Assembly (NCBI RefSeq): GCF_026241515.1
Contig: NZ_JAPHPW010000028.1
Location: forward strand, 1-51,923
Direction of reading: 5' to 3'
Length of the DNA: 51,923 nucleotides
From: Vibrio sp. 14G-20
GTDB taxonomy: Bacteria; Pseudomonadota; Gammaproteobacteria; Enterobacterales; Vibrionaceae
Shown: one piece after another, positions 42,661-51,919 of the stretch
Numbering within the stretch: position 1 is the stretch's first letter
Layout of the letters: the number at the start of each line of letters is the position of its first letter
Program-made: the position numbers and the translations under genes
Notes under the pieces: model-generated
What the model saw: the letters and a program-made list of their open reading frames with translations, nothing else
Told to the model about the DNA's origin: nothing
Database searches by the model: none

Positions 42661-45084
42661 TTACTCGGCTTGGTGAATACTCTCTTGAATCGTCAGACGA
42701 ACTTCAGGGTAAAGCATCGAGTAAAGAAGCTTAGCGAATTGCTGAGTCTTCTCTAAATCGCAGTTGCCGTCGTTATCTAGGTACTGTTGCTGCTTCAACG
42801 TTGCGAACATAGAAGCAAACACGCCTTTATCGAAGAATTCGGGAGCATTGATACCATGCAGTCGACCAAGTCGCTGTGCGATGTCTTGGCTCTTCTGCTC
42901 AAGGTCAGATTTGTCCAGTTCAGGATTCTCTGCCAGCAAGTTTAGAGCAATAGAGTAGCGCTGTAGCGTTTCTGAAATCGTACGGCCTAACAGCATAAGA
43001 GCTTGGCTGTTCGATTGGTTGATAGTCACTTCATTGTCAGACACAACAATCATGCCTTGGCTAACAAGCTCATCAATGATGTTTGATACTACGCCTTCAA
43101 GCTGTGATTCGTCGTAGCTTAAGAATAGTTCTTTCTTCAAGAACGGATAAATTGCTGCAACATTCTTTTGAATCGCTTCAATCGATAAACCGCGTTGACG
43201 AATGGTCATCTGGGCAATTAAAGATGGCAGAGCGAACAAGTGAATGATGTTGTTTCGGTAGTAGGTCATCAGAATTGACTGGTGACGGTCTAGCGAAATA
43301 ATGTCGCCCATTGAGTCTGATTCAATCAAGAACTTGTTCAGTGATTCAGCATGTTTTACCAAATCTTCAGCGCTGTCTTTTGGCACAGTGAACGTTGCTG
43401 AATATGGAACGTTCTTAAGCAGTGATAGGTAGCAATTGATCTGAGAAACCAAAGAGTCACGAGACAATGCACGCTGTCTTGAGGCCAATAGCGCCGTTGC
43501 ACAAAGGGTCAATGCGTTGGTCGCCGCGGCATCGTTAATGTGCGTCATCATTTTGGTCGCCAAGTCATTAACCACCGGGTTCATCCATTGTGGTTTACTG
43601 GTGCCCATTGGGTCGATGTCTTTGGTCCATTCTGGCGCGTGCTCGTTCAGGTATTGGTTCAGTTGAATCGGCTCACCGAAGTTAACGTAGCCTTTACCAA
43701 AGTTACGCAGCTTACGAATGGTACGAATCACTAAGCTCGCGTTTTCTTTCTCTTTACGCTTGCCACGAAGTTCTTTCGCGTAAGTTGCCACTTCCATCAC
43801 GTGTTCATAACCAATGTACACAGGAACCAAAGTAACAGGACGGTTCATACCACGCAGCATTGCCTGAATGGTCATCGCTAGCATGCCCGTTTTCGCTTGC
43901 AGAAGACGACCCGTACGAGAACGACCACCTTCACTGAAGTACTCTACTGAGTAACCTTTAGCGAACAATTCCGCTAGGTATTCACGGAAAATCGTCGAGT
44001 AAAGCTTGTTGCCTTTGAAGCTACGGCGAATAAAGAACGCACCACCATGACGGAAAATAGGACCGGCAGGGAAGAAGTTGAGGTTGATACCTGCAGCGAT
44101 GTGCGGAGGCACCATGCCTTCATGATAAAGCACATAAGAAAGCAACAAGTAATCCATGTGGCTACGGTGACAAGGGACGTAAACAATCTCGTGACCATCT
44201 TGAGCCAATTTACGAACCGTTGAAGCGTTGCTGATATGCAGGCCTTGGTACAACTTATTCCACAACCAACCCAGAATTTTCTCACCGCGTTTAATTAACG
44301 AGTAGGAGAAGTTAGCTGCGATCTCATCCATGATGTCCTGAGCTTCTTTGCTCGCTTTCTCTATGGAAATATTTTTTGCTTCAGCTTCGTCTTCTATCGC
44401 CTTCTTGATTGCTTCTGATTTGAGTAGGCGATCAAACAGAGCTTGGCGGCTTGGCAGGTTAGGGCCTGATGCAGCAAGCTTTTGGCGAGAGAAGTGAATA
44501 CGTGCCACTCGCGCTAATTTGTGCGCGATGGTGCTGTCGGTGCCATGTGAGTTAGCCATGTAACGTAGAGAAACCACTGGGCTGAAACGCACCAGACAAT
44601 CACGGCCTGCTAGCAATACCGCTTTTGATTTCTCTAAGCCATTCATTGCCTGGAGGTAAGGCTTCTGATTATTCTCTTTACCAGGTTTACGTCCCCAAAG
44701 CACAGTGGCAGGGATAACTTGAACATCGAGCTCAGAGTCTTCAGCATGCAGTGAAAGCAACTCAGAGAAAACTTCAATTGAAGAGCTTGGTACATAATCA
44801 TCGTCTTGAAGCAGAGTTTTGCGAGAAGAGATAAAAACATAGCGTTGCAGTGATTTGCCGTTGATTTCAAGCTTGCTTAATGGATCAGGTAGACCTAATT
44901 CAAGTGCATGCTTTTGCAATGTAAGAATGTCGACACTTGAGCGAAACGGTAAGGCGTATACAATCGGTTTGCTCAAATCAATGTTCAAATCCTCAACAGG
45001 GTTTGAAGGAATTGATGTGCCCTTTACCAATACGGATAAAGGTAGCTTCATTAATGAACGTGAAAAAGATTGTCCAGAAGACAT
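42661..45084 (-). CDS. plsB: Glycerol-3-phosphate acyltransferase PlsB
   Basis: An 807-residue inner-membrane enzyme that acylates sn-glycerol-3-phosphate, the first step of phospholipid synthesis. The four acyltransferase blocks are present: I, VPCHRSHMDYLLLSY (HX4D); II, GGAFFIRRSF; III, YFSEGGRSRTGR; IV, LVPVYIGYEHV. Length equals the E. coli enzyme. Divergent from dgkA, as in enteric bacteria, where the shared region responds to envelope stress. Confidence 0.98.
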   Translation of the reverse strand: MSSGQSFSRSLMKLPLSVLVKGTSIPSNPVEDLNIDLSKPIVYALPFRSSVDILTLQKHALELGLPDPLSKLEINGKSLQRYVFISSRKTLLQDDDYVPSSSIEVFSELLSLHAEDSELDVQVIPATVLWGRKPGKENNQKPYLQAMNGLEKSKAVLLAGRDCLVRFSPVVSLRYMANSHGTDSTIAHKLARVARIHFSRQKLAASGPNLPSRQALFDRLLKSEAIKKAIEDEAEAKNISIEKASKEAQDIMDEIAANFSYSLIKRGEKILGWLWNKLYQGLHISNASTVRKLAQDGHEIVYVPCHRSHMDYLLLSYVLYHEGMVPPHIAAGINLNFFPAGPIFRHGGAFFIRRSFKGNKLYSTIFREYLAELFAKGYSVEYFSEGGRSRTGRLLQAKTGMLAMTIQAMLRGMNRPVTLVPVYIGYEHVMEVATYAKELRGKRKEKENASLVIRTIRKLRNFGKGYVNFGEPIQLNQYLNEHAPEWTKDIDPMGTSKPQWMNPVVNDLATKMMTHINDAAATNALTLCATALLASRQRALSRDSLVSQINCYLSLLKNVPYSATFTVPKDSAEDLVKHAESLNKFLIESDSMGDIISLDRHQSILMTYYRNNIIHLFALPSLIAQMTIRQRGLSIEAIQKNVAAIYPFLKKELFLSYDESQLEGVVSNIIDELVSQGMIVVSDNEVTINQSNSQALMLLGRTISETLQRYSIALNLLAENPELDKSDLEQKSQDIAQRLGRLHGINAPEFFDKGVFASMFATLKQQQYLDNDGNCDLEKTQQFAKLLYSMLYPEVRLTIQESIHQAE

Positions 45085-45305
45085 ATAGGTTCACTGCCTC
45101 AATAGTTATTTCAATGTGCTCAAGCGTATCTCTATTTCTATGATGAAAAAGGATAAATCCTATGAGTGAAATAGGGATAAGCCTAGGCGTAAATTTAATC
45201 GATGCAAGAATACCAGAAACTGGTCTAACCTTTTAATGGAAATAGTCATATTGCCGTTAAGTTTGTGGAAAATCATTCATCAACTGATTGAGTATAGAGT
45301 TAAAA

Positions 45306-45668
45306 ATGACCAAAAAATCAAACACCGGATTAAAACGCATCATAAAAGCAGCAGGCTTTTCATGGCAAGGCCTCACAAGTTCGTTTAAAAGCGAGGCTGC
45401 ATTTCGGCAAGAAGTGTTCATGGCAGCAATACTGATTCCACTAGCATTCTATTTGGATGTAAGCCAAGTTGAGCGAATCTTGATGATCTCAGCTGTTGTG
45501 TTAGTGATGGTTGTCGAGTTAATCAATACCGCGATTGAAGCAGTTGTTGATCGAATCGGTAGTGAGCATCATGAGCTTTCTGGGATGGCGAAAGATGTCG
45601 GCTCAGCGGCTGTTCTCATCTGCCTAGTACTAGCGGGTTACGTATGGCTAGAGATCCTATTTTTGTGA
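45306..45668 (+). CDS. dgkA: Diacylglycerol kinase
   Basis: A 120-residue trimeric inner-membrane kinase that phosphorylates diacylglycerol to phosphatidate, recycling lipid from glycan synthesis. Three membrane helices. Signature: RQEVFMAAI (Glu near residue 30), then VELINTAIEAVVDRIGSEHHELSGMAKDVGSAAV. Start ATG 45306 gives a family-like length; TTG 45288 would add six residues. lexA follows after 94 bp with its own SOS boxes. Confidence 0.96.
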   Translation: MTKKSNTGLKRIIKAAGFSWQGLTSSFKSEAAFRQEVFMAAILIPLAFYLDVSQVERILMISAVVLVMVVELINTAIEAVVDRIGSEHHELSGMAKDVGSAAVLICLVLAGYVWLEILFL

Positions 45669-45719
45669 TTCTTGAAAAATGAACTAAAAACAACCAATTG
45701 CTTTGCTTTTGTTCAGTTA

Positions 45720-45735
45720 CTGGATATACTCACAG
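45720..45735. promoter_or_regulatory. SOS box 1 of lexA
   Basis: CTGGATATACTCACAG fits CTG-N10-CAG. With the next box (20 bp between centres) it reproduces the paired LexA operator of E. coli lexA. Confidence 0.88.
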
Positions 45736-45739
45736 TCAA

Positions 45740-45755
45740 CTGTATAAAAAGACAG
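45740..45755. promoter_or_regulatory. SOS box 2 of lexA
   Basis: CTGTATAAAAAGACAG fits CTG-N10-CAG and ends 7 bp before the lexA ATG, so repressor bound here would block transcription start. Confidence 0.9.
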
Positions 45756-45762
45756 GTGAATC

Positions 45763-46383
45763 ATGAAGCCGTTAACGCCCCGCCAACAACAAGTTTTTGA
45801 TCTTATCAAAAGTAAGATTGACGATTTCGGTATGCCACCGACACGTGCAGAAATTGCACGAGAACTAGGCTTCCGCTCTGCTAATGCTGCAGAAGAACAT
45901 TTAAAAGCTCTTGCTCGTAAAGAAGCGATTGAGATTATCCCGGGTGCGTCTCGTGGTATTCGTATTTTGCTTGAAGATGCAGCAAATGAGGAACAAGGTT
46001 TACCATTAATCGGTCAGGTTGCCGCTGGTGAGCCTATTCTGGCTCAAGAACATGTAGAAATGCATTACCAAGTAGACCCAGGTATGTTTAAGCCTCAGGC
46101 TGACTTCTTACTTCGTGTAAATGGCGAAAGTATGAAAGACATCGGTATTATGGATGGTGATCTACTGGCTGTTCATAAAACACAAGACGTACGCGACGGT
46201 CAGGTTGTTGTAGCTCGTGTTGATGATGATGTAACGGTAAAACGCCTAGAACGTAAAGGTTCAACGGTTCTGTTACATGCTGAAAATGAAGAATTTTCTC
46301 CAATTCACGTCGATCTAGAGTCTCAACACTTGTCTATTGAAGGACTGGCTGTTGGTATTATTCGCAACACCGACTGGATGTAG
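45763..46383 (+). CDS. lexA: LexA repressor
   Basis: A 206-residue SOS repressor. Winged-helix N-terminus (PLTPRQQQVFDLIKSKIDDFGMPPTRAEIARELGFRSANAAEEHLKAL), then a self-cleaving S24 domain with cleavage site Ala88-Gly89 (GQVAAGEP), Ser123 (VNGESMKD) and Lys160 (DDVTVKRLE). Autoregulated by two SOS boxes just upstream. The classic partner dinF is present downstream but separated by a methyltransferase gene with its own likely promoter. Confidence 0.98.
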   Translation: MKPLTPRQQQVFDLIKSKIDDFGMPPTRAEIARELGFRSANAAEEHLKALARKEAIEIIPGASRGIRILLEDAANEEQGLPLIGQVAAGEPILAQEHVEMHYQVDPGMFKPQADFLLRVNGESMKDIGIMDGDLLAVHKTQDVRDGQVVVARVDDDVTVKRLERKGSTVLLHAENEEFSPIHVDLESQHLSIEGLAVGIIRNTDWM

Positions 46384-46399
46384 TCAGTACAAAAAGCTT

Positions 46400-46419
46400 A
46401 TTGATATTTATTCTCAATA
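46400..46419. promoter_or_regulatory. Second, weaker Fur-box-like sequence
   Basis: ATTGATATTTATTCTCAATA resembles the adjacent better box, in the order GATATT-ATT-TCA. Together they suggest a tandem Fur operator. Confidence 0.4.
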
Positions 46420-46431
46420 ACTTGTTATTGT

Positions 46432-46450
46432 AATTGATATTCATTATCAT
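46432..46450. promoter_or_regulatory. Fur box upstream of the methyltransferase
   Basis: AATTGATATTCATTATCAT agrees well with the 19-bp Fur consensus GATAATGATAATCATTATC in the 6-1-6 arrangement. It ends 25 bp before the methyltransferase start. Confidence 0.7.
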
Positions 46451-46474
46451 CTTCTTTGTCGAGATACAAGGAAG

Positions 46475-47359
46475 ATGATGATGCCAAATCCAACCAAACC
46501 TCAAATGAAGCCGCTTATTCGTAAGCCGCGCTCCTCTGTTCAAAAGGCTTCTTCTGATCAAGGGTCTGCACATCAAGAATTCCAAGTTCCGACGAATCTC
46601 GTTCAACATCTTTGGTTTCGCAGTCGCGAAAGCCTTGCCGATGACGGCCTAGTCTATGACCCTATCGCAGCTCAAGCCTGCAAACGCTGCCAATTAGCAC
46701 CAGAATGTCTTACTGGTGAACTCGACCAACAACAACTCCTTTACGCGACACTGACTCAACTTTGTGATTCTCAAGTTCAACAATTTTTATCTCATAACCC
46801 AGATGCTTGGATTATTAATGTGGGAGCAGGGCTCGATACCCGTTTCTACCGTTTAGATAATGGCCGCTGTCATTGGGTTGAGCTGGATGTAACCGAGAAT
46901 CTGCTTTGGCGACAACGCCTGTTCCACAAAAACGAACGTTATCGTTTGGAGTGTGGCTCTGTTGATGACCTGACTTGGTTAGATGAACTTAACATTCCAG
47001 AACAAGCTTCGGTGATGGTGGTGTGTGAACACGCTCTGCTTGATTGTAATGAACAGCAGACAGCGCACTTTATTCAGTCATTGAGTCGTTACTTTACTCA
47101 TGCACACGCGTGTTTAGTGTTAGCTGGAGACAAAAGCTCGAGTTCTCTTGGGCAAAAGCTCGGTTCTGGAAAGTATGCTCACGGGTTGTCTTCACCAATA
47201 GACAGTGTTCTCAATTGGTTGCCATGGGCGCAATGGGTTAAGTCATTTTCACCATTAGAGCAGCAATGTAATCGTTGGAAGTTGTGGCAGCGATTGTTGT
47301 GTAAGATTTCTCAGTTTAAAAAGCGTTTAACTCCTCAATTAGTACTCGTTAAATGGTAG
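46475..47359 (+). CDS. LCMT-type SAM-dependent methyltransferase
   Basis: A 294-residue cytosolic protein of the leucine carboxyl methyltransferase/PPM1 group. The N-terminal ~45 residues are basic and disordered. WFRSRESLADDGLVYDPIAAQACKRC follows, then SAM-binding NVGAGLDTRFYRLDNGRCHWVELDV and VCEHALLDCNEQQTAHFI. Family members methylate carboxyl or hydroxyl groups of small molecules and proteins. Three tandem ATGs (46475, 46478, 46481) are possible starts, 46481 having the best distance to AAGGA. A Fur box in front suggests induction under iron limitation. It lies between lexA and dinF. Confidence 0.85.
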   Translation: MMMPNPTKPQMKPLIRKPRSSVQKASSDQGSAHQEFQVPTNLVQHLWFRSRESLADDGLVYDPIAAQACKRCQLAPECLTGELDQQQLLYATLTQLCDSQVQQFLSHNPDAWIINVGAGLDTRFYRLDNGRCHWVELDVTENLLWRQRLFHKNERYRLECGSVDDLTWLDELNIPEQASVMVVCEHALLDCNEQQTAHFIQSLSRYFTHAHACLVLAGDKSSSSLGQKLGSGKYAHGLSSPIDSVLNWLPWAQWVKSFSPLEQQCNRWKLWQRLLCKISQFKKRLTPQLVLVKW

Positions 47360-47476
47360 CGCTAGCTTCTTCTATCAACACATAGTTTGGTAAAAGCTAA
47401 CCAATACACAAAGTACACAACATAGTGAAAGCCCACCCACTAGGTTAAACTATCGCCTCTAAACTAAGAGGTGATC

Positions 47477-48832
47477 GTGAAGCTATTTAATCCCCAAATT
47501 ATTTTTCAAACGCTATCCAATCAGGCGATGCACAAAAAAGTGCTGTTGCTCGCAATCCCGATGGTTCTCTCTAATATTACGGTTCCATTGCTGGGCTTAG
47601 TCGATGCGGCGGTTATTGGTCATCTAGAGCATTCTTGGTATTTAGGTGGTGTGGCATTAGGCGGCACTATGATCAGTGTGACCTTTTGGTTGCTTGGCTT
47701 CCTGCGTATGTCGACAACAGGGCTAGCCGCACAATCCTATGGTGCGAATGATGGCAAGCAACTTGGCTTAGTTTTTGTGCAAGGCGTGACTATGGCCTTA
47801 GGGTTTGCTGGTGTCTTTTTGCTTTTACACAGTCTAGTCGCCGATTTAGTTTTCTCATTGAGTAGCGCCAGTGATCAAGTTAAGCACTATGGTCAGCAAT
47901 ATTTCTCAATCCGCGCTTGGAGTGCACCTGCTGCGCTAACTAACTTTGTTATTTTAGGCTGGCTGCTCGGGACTCAAAATGCCAAAGCGCCCATGTGGAT
48001 GGTGATTATAACCAACGTCACCAATATCGTTTTGGATATCGTTTTTGTTATCGGTTTAGGGTGGCAAGTGGAAGGTGCTGCATTAGCATCTGTAATGGCT
48101 GATTATGCTGGTCTAACATTTGGCCTGATTTGTGTTTACCGAATCTGGGCGAAGAAACAGTTACCATCGCCATGGGATCTGCTTAAGAAAACCAGCCAAG
48201 GTTTGAGTCGTTTCGTGAAACTGAATCGCGATATCTTTCTTCGTTCATTGTGTCTACAAGCGACTTTCACTTTCATGACTTTCCAAGGTGCAAGCTTTGG
48301 CGATGATGTTGTTGCGGCCAATGCCGTGTTGATGAGTTTCTTGATGATCATCTCTTATGGGATGGATGGCTTTGCCTATGCAATGGAAGCTATGGTCGGT
48401 AAGGCGATAGGCGCGAAAGACAAAGATGAACTAAACCAGTCATTGATTGGTACTTTCTTCTGGAGCTTCAATATTTGTTTAGTACTGACCATAGCGTTCG
48501 CAATCGCTGGCTCTGGCTTAATCAATATGATCACCACAATCCCAGACGTAAAGAGCCAAGCCGAGGTGTATCTGCCATGGCTGATTGCGATGCCATTGGT
48601 GTCTATGTGGTGCTTCTTGTTGGATGGTATTTTTGTTGGGGCCACTAAAGGCAAGGATATGCGCAATAGTATGTTTGTTGCGACCTGCAGTTTCTTCGCG
48701 ATTTTCTATTTAGCATCAGGTTTAGAGAACCATGCACTGTGGCTAGCGATGCTGAGCTTTATGGCAATGCGCGGAATTGGTCTTGGTGTGTTGTTTGTTT
48801 CTCAGTGGAAGAAGGGTGAGTTTCTCGCTTAG
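47477..48832 (+). CDS. dinF: MATE family efflux pump DinF
   Basis: A 451-residue inner-membrane antiporter with 12 membrane helices. The MATE N-lobe motif AIPMVLSNITVPLLGLVDAAVIGHL and repeat NFVILGWLLGTQNAKAPMW match DinF. MATE pumps export cationic drugs and oxidised or bile-type compounds; DinF of E. coli is an SOS gene after lexA. Here no SOS box precedes it, and the methyltransferase separates it from lexA. Start GTG 47477 follows AAGAGG; GTG 47471 lies within that ribosome site. Confidence 0.91.
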   Translation: MKLFNPQIIFQTLSNQAMHKKVLLLAIPMVLSNITVPLLGLVDAAVIGHLEHSWYLGGVALGGTMISVTFWLLGFLRMSTTGLAAQSYGANDGKQLGLVFVQGVTMALGFAGVFLLLHSLVADLVFSLSSASDQVKHYGQQYFSIRAWSAPAALTNFVILGWLLGTQNAKAPMWMVIITNVTNIVLDIVFVIGLGWQVEGAALASVMADYAGLTFGLICVYRIWAKKQLPSPWDLLKKTSQGLSRFVKLNRDIFLRSLCLQATFTFMTFQGASFGDDVVAANAVLMSFLMIISYGMDGFAYAMEAMVGKAIGAKDKDELNQSLIGTFFWSFNICLVLTIAFAIAGSGLINMITTIPDVKSQAEVYLPWLIAMPLVSMWCFLLDGIFVGATKGKDMRNSMFVATCSFFAIFYLASGLENHALWLAMLSFMAMRGIGLGVLFVSQWKKGEFLA

Positions 48833-48947
48833 CTTACTTAGATAGCTCAGTTCAGGGAGCAACAAATAGAAGCTGTACAGGAAAAGGGGTATTTAGAACA
48901 TCATGATCTAATTACTACCATTATCATATTATTCAGTATCTTAAATA

Positions 48948-48978
48948 AAAACAGCAAGCTCATGGCTTGCTGTTTATG
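48948..48978 (-). terminator. Terminator between dinF and sthA
   Basis: ACAGCAAGC / GCTTGCTGT stem, 5-nt loop. The longer T-run is on the minus strand, so it mainly serves sthA. Confidence 0.85.
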
Positions 48979-49021
48979 TATTTGGCCTATAGGTGGTCAA
49001 ATGCTCCTGTTGGTTCTTTAT

Positions 49022-50422
49022 TTAGAACAAACGGTTAAGTCCGTTAAGTGCTGCAACACGATAAGCTTCTGCCATCGTTGGATAATTAAAGGTGGTATTT
49101 ACAAAGTACTCGATGGTATTTGCTTCACCTTTCTGTTCCATAATCGCTTGGCCGATATGGATGATTTCAGCAGCACGCTCACCAAACACGTGGATACCCA
49201 AAATCTCTTTGGTTTCACGGTGGAATAGGATCTTCAAGCTACCAATATCTTTACCGGCGATTTGAGCGCGAGCTAAGTGTTTGAATGAAGAACGTCCCAC
49301 TTCGTACGGTACTTTCGCAGCCGTTAGTTCTTGCTCGGTTTTACCAACAGAACTGATCTCAGGGATGGTGTAGATACCTGTTGGGATGTCTTCAATAAGG
49401 TGGCGTTCAGCTTCACCTTTGACAATCGCCTGTGCAACGAATCGACCTTGGTCATAAGCCGCACTCGCTAGGCTAGGGTAGCCAATCACATCACCTACTG
49501 CGTAAACATGGTCAACATTGGTTTGGTAATTGGTGTTTACTGATACTTGCCCACGAGAGTCTGCTTCTAAGCCAACCGCACCAAGGTTTAACTTATCGGT
49601 ATTACCGGTTCGGCCATTGGCATACAGTAGGCAGTCGGCGCGCATTTTTTTGCCTGATTCTAGGTGAATGATCACGCCATCGTCCGTGCCTTCGATTTTC
49701 TCAAAGGTTTCGTCGTTCCGAATCACCACGCCGCTGTTCCAGAAGTGGTAAGAAAGCGCATCCGAGGTTTCATTGTCTAGAAATGACAACAAACGGTCAC
49801 GAGTATTGATAAGATCGGTTTTGACACCCAAACCGCGGAAAATCGACGCGTATTCACAACCAATAACGCCAGCACCATAGATGATGATGTGTTGCGGATC
49901 GTGTTTAAGAGAAAGAATTGAGTCGCTGTCGTAGATACGTTCATGCAGGAAGTCGACGTTATCTGGTTGGTAAGGGCGAGAGCCTGTCGCGATAACAAAT
50001 TTGTCTGCACTGTAGTGTTCTTCAGTACCATCACTCTGTATCACCGAGATGGTGTTGGTATCGATAAAACGAGCCGTACCGAATACCAGTGTGCATTGGT
50101 TACGATCGTAGAAGCCTTGGCGCAGTCGAGTTTGCTTATCGATGACTGATTTAGCATGACCCAGTATGTTGGAGAAGGTTGAGTGAATACTTTTGTTGTT
50201 CTGACAAAACAGCGGGTTGCTGTTGAATTCAATAATACGACTCACGGCATGACGCAGTGCTTTTGAAGGAATGGTTCCCCAGTGAGTACAACCACCACCA
50301 ACGCTGCTCTCTTTTTCAATGATTGCAACGTTCAACCCGGCTTTGGTTAATCCCATCGCTGCCCCCTCTCCCCCGGGGCCACTACCAATTACGATTACAT
50401 CAAAGTGGTTGGAGTGCGGCAT
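49022..50422 (-). CDS. sthA: Soluble pyridine nucleotide transhydrogenase
   Basis: A 466-residue FAD enzyme of the disulfide reductase family that exchanges hydride between NADPH and NAD+. FAD motif VIGSGPGGEGAAMG; the redox-disulfide position reads GGGCTHWGTIPSKALR, lacking the second Cys, typical of SthA. NAD(P) motif IIYGAGVIGCEYASIF; VYAVGDVIGYPSLASAA; C-terminal dimer interface. Divergent from fabR, the conserved sthA/fabR arrangement. Confidence 0.97.
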   Translation of the reverse strand: MPHSNHFDVIVIGSGPGGEGAAMGLTKAGLNVAIIEKESSVGGGCTHWGTIPSKALRHAVSRIIEFNSNPLFCQNNKSIHSTFSNILGHAKSVIDKQTRLRQGFYDRNQCTLVFGTARFIDTNTISVIQSDGTEEHYSADKFVIATGSRPYQPDNVDFLHERIYDSDSILSLKHDPQHIIIYGAGVIGCEYASIFRGLGVKTDLINTRDRLLSFLDNETSDALSYHFWNSGVVIRNDETFEKIEGTDDGVIIHLESGKKMRADCLLYANGRTGNTDKLNLGAVGLEADSRGQVSVNTNYQTNVDHVYAVGDVIGYPSLASAAYDQGRFVAQAIVKGEAERHLIEDIPTGIYTIPEISSVGKTEQELTAAKVPYEVGRSSFKHLARAQIAGKDIGSLKILFHRETKEILGIHVFGERAAEIIHIGQAIMEQKGEANTIEYFVNTTFNYPTMAEAYRVAALNGLNRLF

Positions 50423-50753
50423 AGATATCTTCCTTGTTATATTTGATTAACATTGCTTTAGCGAGATTTTAACTGATTCTGTTCTTGGGTACATGAAAAG
50501 GGCATCAGAGAGTCGGTGGGATCACGCAGTGTTATCGAAAAAATAATATTTGGTATGTCGTATGTCTCCAAATGACAGTGTGGATATTGAAATTTTTTCT
50601 TCGAACGTATTTACTTCGGTACGTGAACAAAGAGGTGTGTTTAGTGTCTGTCTTATATAACCAGAGTGCCTTATATAAAGAAGTGATTCGCGTTATATTA
50701 AACAGAGAATCAGACATGCCTGTTTAGGCTGTAAAAGAAGAAATTGATAAAGT
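50423..50753. promoter_or_regulatory. Divergent sthA/fabR control region
   Basis: 331 bp between the two starts. I see no ORF; the gap must hold promoters for both genes. There is a short dyad ACGTA...TACGT (about 50605-50623) and GCCTGTTTAGGC (50719-50730) before fabR. Neither can be assigned to a known regulator. Confidence 0.4.
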
Positions 50754-51395
50754 ATGAAACCAATGGGCATTCGCGCACAGCAAAAAGAAAAAACTCGTCG
50801 TAGCTTAATTGATGCAGCATTTAGCCAACTCAGCGCCGATCGTAGTTTTTCCAACCTAAGCTTGAGAGAAGTCGCTCGTGAGGCTGGAATAGCACCGACT
50901 TCCTTTTATCGTCACTTTAAAGATATGGATGAGCTTGGCTTAACCATGGTTGATGAAGGTGGTTTATTATTACGCCAACTAATGCGTCAAGCTCGTCAGC
51001 GTATAGCAAAGGAAGGCAGTGTGATTCGCACATCGGTTGAAACCTTTATGGAATTCATTGAAAGCAGCCCAAACGTATTCAGACTGTTATTACGAGAGCG
51101 CTCAGGAACTTCATTTGAGTTTCGTGCAGCGGTAGCTCGTGAGATACAACACTTTTCTGCTGAATTAACCGAATACCTGATAACGACAGGCATGACAAGA
51201 GATGAAGCTTTTACTCAAGCAGAAGCCTCGGTCATATTGGTTTTCAACTCAGGGGCAGAAGCATTAGATTTAGATCGACGTCAGCGAGATGAATTGGCTG
51301 AACGCTTGATCATGCAATTACGAATGATGGCCAAAGGGGCTTTTTGGTATCGTAAAGAACGTGAACGTAACCGATTAAAAGGCGGGATTGAATAA
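50754..51395 (+). CDS. fabR: FabR, TetR-type repressor of unsaturated fatty acid synthesis
   Basis: A 213-residue repressor. In E. coli it binds unsaturated acyl-ACP/CoA and represses fabA and fabB. The HTH segment (GIRAQQKEKTRRSLIDAAFSQL, SLREVAREAGIAPTSFYRHF) is nearly identical to the family, as is LLLRERSGTSFEFRAAVAREIQHF. The start ATG 50754 adds MKP before the usual MGIRAQQ; 50763 is an alternative. Its TAA overlaps the next ATG as TAATG. Confidence 0.96.
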   Translation: MKPMGIRAQQKEKTRRSLIDAAFSQLSADRSFSNLSLREVAREAGIAPTSFYRHFKDMDELGLTMVDEGGLLLRQLMRQARQRIAKEGSVIRTSVETFMEFIESSPNVFRLLLRERSGTSFEFRAAVAREIQHFSAELTEYLITTGMTRDEAFTQAEASVILVFNSGAEALDLDRRQRDELAERLIMQLRMMAKGAFWYRKERERNRLKGGIE

Positions 51396-51766
51396 TGTCG
51401 AATGAAAATAATACTGCAAACCGTGGTTCTGAAAGAAAGACACTCGTACTTGCTGTTGTTGCAGGTGTGTGTGGTGATGCACTGTTATCTTGGGTAACAA
51501 TGAGCGAAGTGGGCTTCTCTATTTTCCCGCTAATTGCTTTAGTTTTGGCTGTACAAGCGCTTTACCAAGAATACCTAACGAATCCAGTATCTGAAGATAT
51601 TCCATTAGTGGGTTTAGCTTGTTTCTTTGTGGGTGCATTTGGCCACTCGGCGTTTGTGAAAGCACAACATCCTGATGCAGGTTCAAACTTCTTTGCGATT
51701 ATTGTCGCTATGTTACTGCTCGCTTGGGTAGGTAAGAAGCTAGGCTTTATCGGTAAAACTGCTTAA
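51395..51766 (+). CDS. yijD: YijD, DUF1422 family inner-membrane protein
   Basis: A 123-residue membrane protein with about four membrane segments (TLVLAVVAGVCGDALLSWV, FSIFPLIALVLAVQALY, VGLACFFVGAFGHSAFV, FFAIIVAMLLLAWVGKKLGF). The overlap with fabR and family motifs match YijD, which follows fabR in E. coli. Function unknown. Terminator directly downstream. Confidence 0.93.
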   Translation: MSNENNTANRGSERKTLVLAVVAGVCGDALLSWVTMSEVGFSIFPLIALVLAVQALYQEYLTNPVSEDIPLVGLACFFVGAFGHSAFVKAQHPDAGSNFFAIIVAMLLLAWVGKKLGFIGKTA

Positions 51767-51780
51767 ACCAACGTATAAAT

Positions 51781-51811
51781 AAAAAAAACGAGCCAATGGG
51801 CTCGTTTTTTT
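51781..51811 (+). terminator. Terminator after fabR-yijD
   Basis: ACGAGCC / GGCTCGT stem with A-run before and T-run after. Confidence 0.92.
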
Positions 51812-51887
51812 GTATCTGTTGTACTGCCTAGAGAGCCAACACCTATCATTTAAGGTGTTTAGATAGCACAGTGTAGCGAGTCTTACT

Positions 51888-51919
51888 AAAACGAACGGTC
51901 CTATCTTTGGGCCGTTTTT
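51888..51919. terminator. Hairpin at the window end
   Basis: ACGGTCC / GGGCCGT (one G-T pair), 7-nt loop, TTTTTGTTT after. Its gene is not in the window; it probably ends a convergent gene lying to the right (trmA in E. coli, by analogy). Confidence 0.6.

Noticed and set aside
47477..48832. SOS control of dinF
   Set aside because: I found no CTG-N10-CAG box directly before dinF; the only SOS boxes are those of lexA.
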